Of a stretch of DNA of 26,831 nt, positions 1 to 7,500 are shown one piece after another. Source of the stretch: Opitutaceae bacterium (GTDB lineage: Bacteria; Verrucomicrobiota; Verrucomicrobiia; Opitutales; Opitutaceae); contig JADLBI010000056.1 of assembly GCA_020847775.1 (NCBI GenBank), positions 1 through 26,831 on the forward strand, read 5' to 3'. The notes beneath the pieces were generated by a model that saw only the letters and a list, made by a program, of their open reading frames with translations, was not told the origin of the DNA and ran no database searches. Position 1 is the first letter of the stretch. Every line of letters begins with the position of its first letter. The position numbers and the translations under genes were made by a program.

Positions 1-683
1 TGGTCCTTGTGGTCGCGCATGACCTCCATCTCGTATTCCTTCCAGCCGAGCAGGCACTCTTCGACGAGCACCTCATGCACGGGCGAAAGATCGAGGCCGT
101 TGGCGACGATGGCCTCAAACTCCTCGATGTTGTAGGCGATGCCGCCGCCGGAGCCACCGAGGGTGAACGACGGGCGGATGATGAGAGGCAGGGAGCCGAT
201 TTCCTCCGCGGCGGCCTTGGCCTCCGCCAAGGTCTTGACGGTGCGCGAGCGCGCCACATCCAGACCGATCTTGAGCATGGCCTCCTTGAAGAGTTGGCGG
301 TCCTCGCCCTTGTCGATGGCGGCGGGTTTGGCGCCGATCATCTCGACGCCGTATTTTTCCAGGACGCCTTTTTTATGCAGCTCCATGGAGAGGTTGAGGG
401 CCGTCTGCCCGCCAAGCGTGGGCAGGAGCGCCGAGGGCATTTCCGCGGCGATGATTTTTTCCAGCATCTCCACCGTGAGCGGCTCGATGTAGGTCACATC
501 GGCGAACTCAGGATCGGTCATGATCGTGGCCGGGTTGGAGTTCACCAAGATGACGCGATAGCCCTCCTCCTTGAGCGCCTTGCAGGCTTGAGTGCCCGAG
601 TAGTCAAACTCGCAGGCCTGACCGATGACAATCGGCCCGGCGCCAATGATGAGGATGGACTGGAGATCGGTGCGTTTGGGCAT
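1..683 (-). CDS. carB: Carbamoyl-phosphate synthase large subunit, N-terminal part (cut by window edge)
   Basis: The reading frame from the ATG at 683 stays open to base 1 and gives 227 residues of a protein that is normally about 1,070 long. It begins MPKRTDLQSILIIGAGPIVIG, followed by GQACEFDYSGTQACKAL, NSNPATIMTD, PTLGGQTALN and RPSFTLGGSGGG. These are the hallmark segments of the CarB preATP-grasp and first ATP-grasp domain. The family makes carbamoyl phosphate from bicarbonate, ATP and glutamine-derived ammonia in the cytoplasm, for arginine and pyrimidine synthesis. The last visible residues (EYEMEVMRDHKD) lie within the first ATP-grasp domain, so the second half and the allosteric domain are outside the window. 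The gene follows the response regulator by 72 bases on the same strand. No carA is visible. No Shine-Dalgarno sequence precedes the ATG, but the N-terminus aligns exactly with the family start. Confidence 0.96.
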   Translation of the reverse strand, partial: MPKRTDLQSILIIGAGPIVIGQACEFDYSGTQACKALKEEGYRVILVNSNPATIMTDPEFADVTYIEPLTVEMLEKIIAAEMPSALLPTLGGQTALNLSMELHKKGVLEKYGVEMIGAKPAAIDKGEDRQLFKEAMLKIGLDVARSRTVKTLAEAKAAAEEIGSLPLIIRPSFTLGGSGGGIAYNIEEFEAIVANGLDLSPVHEVLVEECLLGWKEYEMEVMRDHKD

Positions 684-734
684 GGACGTGGATTGCGCCG
701 AGGGTTGCGGTCGCGTTCCGACGCGGCAAGCGGG

Positions 735-755
735 AAGTCGGCGCGCGCGCGACTT
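735..755. repeat. Inverted repeat just downstream of the response regulator stop codon
   Basis: AAGTCG (735-740) and CGACTT (750-755) form a perfect 6-bp stem around a GC-alternating 9-base loop that can itself pair. It abuts the regulator stop codon (756-758) and lies in the 72-base gap before carB. On the minus strand no T-run follows, so this is not a textbook intrinsic terminator. It could stabilise the mRNA 3' end or be a weak terminator. Confidence 0.4.
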
Positions 756-2012
756 TTACCCGAGCCGGGCAAAGTCAACGCCGAGCACCTTCGCGGCTTG
801 GCCCTTGTCGCCGTGGCAAGCGCGCAGGACCATGTCCACATACTGTTTTTCCTGCCCGGCGAGGTATTCGCCCAAGCTCGGCCAGTGGTGGATTTCGCGC
901 AGGCGCAGGGGCAGCTGTTGCGAGGTGATGACGCGCGCCTCGCTGGAGGACACGATCTTGGAAACCACCTGCAGCAACTCGGTCACATTGCCCGGCCAGT
1001 GGTAGGTGGACATGAGCGCGATCGCGTCGTCGGTGAACTCGACCAGATTGGCGTCAAAGTGCGGATTGGCCACGCGCGCCGCGTGGTGCTTGATCAGGAG
1101 TGGCAAATCCTCCGGCCGCTCACGCAGCGACGGCATGTGCACGGGGAACGACGCCACGCGGTAGAACAGCTCGTCGTGAAACTTCCCCTCGTCCACCAAC
1201 CGCTCCAGGTCGTCAGTCGTGGTGCACACCAGGCGGAACCCGTGCGCGGTGTTGCGCAGGACGCTGGCCAGCGCCTCCTGCACCTCGGCGGGCAGGCATT
1301 GCAGGTGTTGGAGATACAACACGCCGTTCTTCGCCTGCTCGACCCAAGCGCCACCGGCGCCGTTCTGGCCCAGCAATCCTTCGCGGAAATTATTGTCCGA
1401 GCTCAACGAACAATCGATCCGCACGAGCGGCCCGGCGCCGGACCCCAGCGCCGCGTGCAACACTTCGGCCACGGCTATCTTACCCGTGCCATTCTCACCC
1501 TGCAGCAGCACGGGCGTCCGCACGGTCGCGAGCTTCTTGATCTGCTGCACGAGTTTGGCGACCGCCGGGCTTCGGCCGATAAAGCGTTTCTCGATGTCGC
1601 CGGCCTCGAGCCCGGGCGCGAGGACAGCGGCGGCGCGCTCGCTTTGGAATTTCTTAAACTCGATGCCGCGCTTCAACGTCTCGATCAGCTCCGTGACGCG
1701 AAAGGGTTTTTGCAGGTAGTCGAACGCGCCGAATTTCAACGCCTGGATCGCGCTCTCCGTGCTGGCGTAGGCCGTCATGATGATGACCACGGCGGCGGGG
1801 TCATATTGTTTAAGGTTTTTCAGCAGCGTGATGCCGTCCATCGGCTTCATGTCGATGTCGGCCAGCACGAGGTCGAACTGTTCAGCCGTGTAGCGCGCCA
1901 TCGCCTTTTCGCCATCGGTGGCGAAGGCCGTGCTAAATCCAGTGGGCTGGATCACGGCCTCGAGCATCTCGTGGATCGAGAGCAGGTCATCAACTATGAG
2001 AACGGAAGGCAT
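756..2012 (-). CDS. NtrC/PilR-type response regulator with degenerate sigma-54 AAA+ domain
   Basis: The protein has 418 aa. Residues 1-120 form an intact receiver domain: acidic pair D8/D9, phospho-acceptor D52 (in LADIDMKPMDG), T80 and K102 (QKPF). Residues about 144-370 match the sigma-54 activator AAA+ domain: Walker A GENGTGK (172-178), FHDELFYRV with R285 in the arginine-finger region, SLRERPEDLPLL and WPGNV (339-343). Key parts are missing. The GAFTGA loop that contacts sigma-54 is absent between FREGLLG (209-215) and AWVEQAKNG (222-230). The Walker B acidic pair of LFLDEI is replaced by LYLQHL (232-237), and the sensor II arginine of WPGNVR is T344. The C-terminal Fis-type helix-turn-helix stops after QAAKVLGVDFARLG, losing most of the recognition helix. 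I infer a phosphorylation-responsive regulator that cannot act as a normal sigma-54 ATPase. No partner kinase is visible. It lies 56 bases downstream of pilC, which recalls PilR, but that link is only positional. Confidence 0.9.
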   Translation of the reverse strand: MPSVLIVDDLLSIHEMLEAVIQPTGFSTAFATDGEKAMARYTAEQFDLVLADIDMKPMDGITLLKNLKQYDPAAVVIIMTAYASTESAIQALKFGAFDYLQKPFRVTELIETLKRGIEFKKFQSERAAAVLAPGLEAGDIEKRFIGRSPAVAKLVQQIKKLATVRTPVLLQGENGTGKIAVAEVLHAALGSGAGPLVRIDCSLSSDNNFREGLLGQNGAGGAWVEQAKNGVLYLQHLQCLPAEVQEALASVLRNTAHGFRLVCTTTDDLERLVDEGKFHDELFYRVASFPVHMPSLRERPEDLPLLIKHHAARVANPHFDANLVEFTDDAIALMSTYHWPGNVTELLQVVSKIVSSSEARVITSQQLPLRLREIHHWPSLGEYLAGQEKQYVDMVLRACHGDKGQAAKVLGVDFARLG

Positions 2013-2068
2013 GGCGGATTACACCATTCGCGGCGGGTCGTTGCTGTCAACGGCCCCTTCCCGTTTGC

Positions 2069-3244
2069 TCACTGCAGGCCACCGGCCACCGCGCCGAGTT
2101 GGAAGATGGGCAGGAACATCGCCATGACGATGCCGCCGACCACCACGCCCAGAAACACGATCAGCATCGGCTCGATCAACGAGGTCAGCGAGGCGACGGT
2201 CGCCTCGCACTCCACGTCGTAAAAGTCCGCGATCTTGGTCATCATGCCGTCCACGTTGCCGGTGGATTCACCGGCCTTGACCATGTGCTTCATCATCGGG
2301 GGGAAAAACGGGTTGGCCGCGAGCACCTCGGACACCTGCCCGCCTTGGCTCACATGCTTGGCGATCTCGTCACAGGCATCCTCGATCTGCACCTTGTTAC
2401 TCGCCGCCGCCACGATCTCGAGGGTGCGCAGAATCGGCACGCCGGAGCGGATCAGCGTCGCGTAGGTGCGGCAAAAACGCGACAGCGCGATCTTGTGGAT
2501 GAGGTTGCCGAAGATCGGCGCCTTGACGAGGAACTGGTCCTTGTGGCGGCGGCCCTTGGGCGTGGCCGTGTATTTGCCGACGCCCCAGTAGATGGCGTAA
2601 GCCCCGAGGCCGATCGCCCACCACCACGCCTTCATGAAGTTGCTCAAATCGATGAGGAATTGCGTCGGCGCGGGCAGCTTGGCGCCGAAATCCGCGAACA
2701 TCGCCGCGAACACCGGGATCACGAAAATGAGCAGCACGTTGACCAGCGCGATGGCCAGGCCAATGACCGCGATCGGATACGTCATGGCCGACTTGACCTT
2801 CTTGGTCAGTTTGACCGAAGCCTCGAAATAACCCGCCACTTTGCCGAGAATTTCCGCCAGTCCGCCGCTCGCCTCGCCTGCTTCCACCATCGAGATGAAC
2901 AGCGTGTTGAATGAATTCGGAAATTTTCGAACCGCGGTGGAAAACGAATTACCCGTCGAGATATCCGCCCGCACATCGCGGATGACGATGCGGAAGACTG
3001 GGTCCTCCGTCTGATCCTGCAACGCCTCCAAGCACTGCACCAGCGGCAGACCCGCCACGAGCAGCGAGGCCAGTTGCTGCGTGAAGATGGCCAATTCGCC
3101 CAACGGTAGCTTGTATTTGCCGGCTTTTTTCTCGAACGCCTTCTGCTTGGCGAGCGCCTGGGCCGCTGCGAATCCGCCCTTGACCTTCGGCTTGGCGCCC
3201 TTGGCGGCGGGGGCGGCCGACGACCCGGAAGAAATGAAAGCCAT
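2069..3244 (-). CDS. pilC: Type IV pilus / type II secretion inner-membrane platform protein (PilC/GspF family)
   Basis: The protein has 391 aa, close to the usual length of about 400 for PilC/GspF. It carries two T2SSF domains: residues about 50-175 (FTQQLASLLVAGLPLVQCLE, then FISMVEAGEASGGLAEIL) and about 250-375 (FCRTYATLIRSGVPILRTLE, then MVKAGESTGNVDGMM). The repeated GE(A/S)SG / GESTGN signature is typical of the family. Three hydrophobic segments are visible: after the first domain (YPIAVIGLAIALVNVLLIFV), the tryptophan-rich AWWWAIGLGAYAIYW, and near the C-terminus (MLIVFLGVVVGGIVMAMFL). The protein is the inner-membrane platform on which extension and retraction ATPases act during pilus or pseudopilus assembly. 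The N-terminal 40 residues are Ala/Lys-rich and variable. No pilB, pilT, pilM or pilin gene is in the window. The ATG at 3244 has no clear Shine-Dalgarno sequence. PilC versus GspF cannot be settled from this gene alone. Confidence 0.93.
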   Translation of the reverse strand: MAFISSGSSAAPAAKGAKPKVKGGFAAAQALAKQKAFEKKAGKYKLPLGELAIFTQQLASLLVAGLPLVQCLEALQDQTEDPVFRIVIRDVRADISTGNSFSTAVRKFPNSFNTLFISMVEAGEASGGLAEILGKVAGYFEASVKLTKKVKSAMTYPIAVIGLAIALVNVLLIFVIPVFAAMFADFGAKLPAPTQFLIDLSNFMKAWWWAIGLGAYAIYWGVGKYTATPKGRRHKDQFLVKAPIFGNLIHKIALSRFCRTYATLIRSGVPILRTLEIVAAASNKVQIEDACDEIAKHVSQGGQVSEVLAANPFFPPMMKHMVKAGESTGNVDGMMTKIADFYDVECEATVASLTSLIEPMLIVFLGVVVGGIVMAMFLPIFQLGAVAGGLQ

Positions 3245-3346
3245 ATGCGAAAGATACGTCCGCGACCCGTGGCGGCAACCCCATTTACTGGCGCGGGTTG
3301 TAAAAAAATGACGATACTCCCCACCGGGCGGTCACCCAACGCGAGC

Positions 3347-3376
3347 TTGACCGCCACGCCGCACCGGCGAATCTAC
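3347..3376 (+). promoter_or_regulatory. Possible promoter of the tRNA-Gly gene
   Basis: TTGACC at 3347-3352 is a good -35 box on the plus strand, and the -10 position falls at about 3370-3376 (AATCTAC), which resembles the consensus poorly. The spacing would start transcription within about 10 bases of the tRNA 5' end at 3387. Only the -35 half is convincing. Confidence 0.3.
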
Positions 3377-3386
3377 CCGCAGTCTC

Positions 3387-3460
3387 GCGGGTGTAGTTTA
3401 GTGGCAAAACTCCTGTCTTCCACACAGGTCTCGTCGGTTCGATTCCGTCCACCCGCACCA
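3387..3460 (+). tRNA. tRNA-Gly (anticodon UCC)
   Basis: A full cloverleaf folds here. The acceptor stem is GCGGGTG (3387-3393) with CACCCGC (3450-3456). The D arm is GTTT/AAAC around AGTGGCA, and the anticodon stem is CCTGT/ACAGG. The 7-base loop CTTCCAC places anticodon TCC at 3419-3421, and the T loop is TTCGATT (3438-3444). CCA is encoded at 3458-3460. Two details are unusual: the discriminator base is A (3457), where bacterial tRNA-Gly usually has U, and the T stem has a T-T mismatch (3434 with 3448). The gene lies alone on the plus strand between the pilC start and the end of the DUF1573 gene, so it needs its own promoter. UCC reads GGA and, by wobble, GGG glycine codons. Confidence 0.95.
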
Positions 3461-3495
3461 ATTTATCAGGGAGCCAAACTCCTGTGCCGGCCAGG

Positions 3496-4452
3496 TCACG
3501 GGTTGATCGTCGCCAACGCTTTTACTTCCAGTTCGGGCTGGTCGGCGCGCAAGATAGTTATCGGCACGATGAGCGGCCCGGCTTGGCGGGCCTGTAGGCG
3601 CACCTCGAAGGTGAGCTCTCCGTTCACCGCGCCCACGTAAACGACTTCCGCGCCATCTGCGGTCACTTGGGGCGGCTGCGCGTCATTCCAGCCGATCAGG
3701 CGAAAGCTGGCGCGGGCGGTCTCCCCCACCCGCACGCGGGGCATAATCACCGGACTGGGTGCCACGCGTAGCGATGAGGCCACTGGCACGATGACGTTGA
3801 TGGTCAATTTGGGCGCCGCGGCATCCGTGGTGGTCAATGTCACGACGGCGGCGTGTGAACCAGGCGGCGCCTTGGGTTGCTTGGTGAGTCGAACGCGATG
3901 CTCGCCCGCCGCGTCAACAGGCAGTAGATTCGCCTCCAGCCAAGGTTGGTTGGTTGCCACTCCAGTGAGCGTCGCTCCGCCGGTGGCGGCACCGGCATAA
4001 CGAACGGCAATCTCGGTTTGCGCAATTTGCTCCACCAAGCTCGGCGGCATCAGCACGGTGGCTGGACTAATATCCCAGTCGGCATAGGGTGCCACGGTGG
4101 CATGCACGGCCAACGTTTGGGTGCCCGCATCGGTCTCTAACTGGATGTGCCTCGTCACCTTGCCGGAGTAATTGCGCGACTCGAACTGAACGGTCATCGT
4201 GGTCGTCTGCCCGGGCGAAAGCACTGGCAACGCGAGCTGGGAGGTGGTGCAGCTGCAATCCGCCTGGGTGCCCAAGACACGCACCGTTTGCGTCGTGGTG
4301 TTGCGCACGGTGACCTCGGCGCGGGCCACGATCTGTTGCGGCAGCCGGTCAAAGACCACCTCAGCGGGGGTGAAGGCCAAAGGCGCATTCGAACCCCGCG
4401 CCGAAACGATCAAGCCGACGAAGAGCAGGCAAAGTATAAGGCGTTGAAACAT
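3496..4452 (-). CDS. Exported DUF1573-domain protein
   Basis: The protein has 318 aa from the ATG at 4452. A TTG five codons upstream (4467) is a possible alternative start, and neither has a Shine-Dalgarno sequence. An N-terminal signal peptide is visible (RLILCLLFVGLIVSARG, cleavage near residue 20). Residues about 25-115 match DUF1573, an immunoglobulin-like fold: PAEVVFDRLPQ, VTVRNTTTQTVRVLG, then the signature DCSCT (C66, C68; the commoner form is GCGCT), LSPGQTTTMTVQFES and SGKVTRHIQLETD. Two further Ig-like stretches follow, at about 120-220 and 225-318. DUF1573 proteins are frequent in Bacteroidota, Verrucomicrobiota and Planctomycetota, and their molecular role is unknown. The gene is the last of the six-gene minus-strand run, 63 bases after the 2,149-aa gene, and may be its periplasmic or surface accessory. 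The two close cysteines suggest a metal site or a disulfide, but this is not shown. Confidence 0.85.
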   Translation of the reverse strand: MFQRLILCLLFVGLIVSARGSNAPLAFTPAEVVFDRLPQQIVARAEVTVRNTTTQTVRVLGTQADCSCTTSQLALPVLSPGQTTTMTVQFESRNYSGKVTRHIQLETDAGTQTLAVHATVAPYADWDISPATVLMPPSLVEQIAQTEIAVRYAGAATGGATLTGVATNQPWLEANLLPVDAAGEHRVRLTKQPKAPPGSHAAVVTLTTTDAAAPKLTINVIVPVASSLRVAPSPVIMPRVRVGETARASFRLIGWNDAQPPQVTADGAEVVYVGAVNGELTFEVRLQARQAGPLIVPITILRADQPELEVKALATINP

Positions 4453-4515
4453 GGCTGGAGATAACAACAGGGGCGGCCGCGATGCGAATAGTTTCCCAGT
4501 CCTTTACTTGGTTCC

Positions 4516-7500
4516 TCAATTGTCCACCTTGACAACGAAGGTGACGGTGCCTGTGCCACCGGGAGGCAGCGAGCCGGTGAAGGTCCAGATGATCGCGCCG
4601 GTGGGCGACGGCGTGGTGATGACCACGCCGGTCAATCCGTCGGGCAAGGCGCCGGCTGCGGCGCTGACAAAGGTGGTGTAGGCCGGGGTCGCGTCAGCGA
4701 TCTTCAGCGTGGAGATGGGCTCTTTGCCGTTGTTGGTGTAGGCGATGGTGTAGGTGATGGATTCACCGGGCAGCGCCTTGGCGACATCCACCGATTTCAC
4801 TAAATCGAGCCCCGAGACACCGCCGAGCCCGGTGATGGTGATGTCCTGCCGGTTGAGCGCGGCATAGGTCATGCCGGCGTTGCCGGTGGCGGAGAACTCC
4901 GCAGCCAGCACGACTTTGTTGCGCGCATCCATCGGCGCACCGACGGGCGCGAATTGCTTGAGCACGATCATTACCTGCTGCCCGGCGATGACGGTGATTT
5001 CATCCGTCGGTTGCAGGAGCGTCTCACCGGGATTGACGGCGCCGTCGCCGTTGGCGTCGTGGTAGATCAACTGGCTCCAATCCACCGGCAGGGTTGGCGA
5101 GGCCGTGGCGCTGGCGACGGAGAATTTAACCTTGCCGGCGGTGCCAGCGACAAAGGTGTGCGGGTAAGTCACGCTGGAGCCGGGCAGAACCACTTGCTGG
5201 CCATCGGTGAGGAAGGCGTTGGGGGGCACGTCGCCGAAGTTGAGGCCGGTGTAGGTGGTGCCGGCCGCGGCGGTGAAGGCGATGGTGTCCGTCGCTAGCG
5301 TGTAAGCGCCGCCCGAGGTGCCGATGCCCGCGCCGGTGGAGTGGAAGTCGGCGGGGTTGGTCTCCACGACATGCACGGCGGTGCTGGCGCCGGCGATGGA
5401 CACCCAGAGCGTGTAGTTGCCATCGCCATCAGTCACGGCGGTGTCGTAGGTGGTCGATCCGCCGTCGGTGGCCTTGACGGTCACGCTGGCGATGCCCGCT
5501 TCGGGGGGCTGGCGGATGCCGTCGTTGGCGGTGCCGCCACCGGTGGTGTTGTCCTGGTTACGACCGGTGTCGCGGAAGACATTGCCGGTGATTTTGGCGC
5601 CGCGGAACTGGCCGAAGTTCTGGTTGACGACCGAGGCCACGCCGACGCTGACCTCGCGGGTGAGCCCGGGCATCTCGGTGCCGATGTGGTTGGCGATGGT
5701 GGTCGGGGTCACATCGGCGAGCGTGTTGTTGTCATCAATGATGATCGTGTAGTCGCCCTGATTCATGCCGGTGATCTCGTAGTAGCCGGTGGTCATGTTC
5801 ACCGCCACCGCCGCCACCGCCACCCCGGGGGCGCTACGGTCGATCAACTTGGCGTAGAAGGTGCCGGCCGAAGCACCGAGCCCGGCCTCCGTCGCATCCC
5901 GCAACGCGTCATGGTCGGCGTCGAGATAGAGAAAGCCCGACACCGTGAGACCGCTGGTGAGGAGCGGCGCGGCGCGGTCGAGTGAGTAATTGATGCCGCT
6001 ATCGCTACCGTCGTGCCGCATCACTGAACCCTCAACTTCGCCCACCAGCACCAAGTTGTCCACGATCGGAGTGGCTGCCGCGGGCTTGGTGATGGCCGTC
6101 ACGCGCACGATGGCGGTGGCGTTCTGCGCCAGGGTGCCGATGTTGGCGCTGTCGATCAGGTAGTTATTGCCGGAGTTGGTCGTGGTGACGGTCGAACCGC
6201 CGGTGCCGAAGGTGATCAAGGTCGCGGAGATGGATGTCCAGTCGCTGCCCACGGTGGGCAGGCGGAACTGGATGTTGGCCGCAGAGGAATTAGCCTCGCC
6301 GTTGTTGCGGATCTCGTAGTCGAACACGTAGGTGTAAGGAGCGAGTGGTGAGGAGAATTGCAGGGGCGAGGGCGTCACCGTGAGGTCGAGATCGGCCGTG
6401 CGCGCGTTCACGTTGCCAGAGGTGTGGTTTTCGCTCGAAGGCGTGCCGCAGGTGGAGTTGAACGAAACGGTGACCGGAATGGTGAAGTTGGCCGGTGGCG
6501 AGGTGTCCAAGCCGTTACCGGTGGTTTCCGGCATCTGGTAAGCCGCCACCTGCGCCATGGTGGGCGCGGCGGTGTTGGCGGTGCTGTCCGCGCCCGAGGG
6601 CACCAGATAGAGTTCCAAGGTCACTGCCTGCCCATTGCGCATGATGCCGGTCACCGCGTTGGTGAGGGTCAGCGTATAATTGGGGTGGGCACCACTCAGC
6701 GTCACGCCGGTGTAACTGGTGGTGTTGCTCTGGAGGATCGGGGCGTAGGAACTGTCCACATCATAGGCGCCGGGCAGCGTCAGCGCCACGGTCAGATCCT
6801 TGGCGGTGCCGCCACCGTTGGTGAAGGTGATCCGCTGGCGCAAACGGCCGTTGGTCAGGCCCGCGCCGCTGGTGGTGATGGTTTGGGTGACCGATCCGCC
6901 GCTGCCCGCGTAGTTGGGCGCCATGATGAGGGTGGCGGTGTCGTTGTTGTCGCTGGGCGTGGTCAGTGAGTCCGCCGGCACACAGCCCCACACCACCGAG
7001 GCGGTGTTGACCCCACTGGCCACGCAAGTGCCGCCGAGCGTTTCGACAAAGTAATAATTCACCGTGGTGCTGGCCGGGATGTCCGGCAGGCTCTCCCAAG
7101 TGTTATCAACGTAGCCCGCCTTCACCGTCGTGCCCGCGCTGTTCTTCAAATCCACCGCGCCGCCGGAGCCACCGAGCACGTCGCGCACGCGGACGTTTTT
7201 CGCGGCGAAATTGCCGTTGTTGGTGATCTGCACGCGCCACTCCACCACATCGCCCTGCCCGCCATAGACGGTCTTGCCAAAGGTGCCGCTGGCGAATGCG
7301 CCGCCCGCGGCCGTGCGGTTAATGCCGGTCTTGCTCACGGTGATGTCTGGGCGCAGCAAGGGCAGCGCGTATGCACTGCCGGGCGAAGAAGCGCTGGTGC
7401 CGCAAGGCAGCTTGGCCGTCAGGCTGGCGATGATACTCGGCGAACTGGAGTTGGCCGTGGCGTTGGCCGAGACTGTGAAGCGGATGCGGATGGTGTGCGG

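Noticed and set aside
9..2222. 737-aa open frame on the plus strand
   Set aside because: It lies antisense to carB, the response regulator and the end of pilC, crosses their boundaries, and its composition (His, Arg, Gly, Leu-rich, no recognisable motif) is that of a high-GC shadow frame.
3461..3495. Possible terminator between tRNA-Gly and the DUF1573 gene
   Set aside because: Only a 4-bp GGAG/CTCC stem without a T-run on either strand is visible, which is too weak to call.
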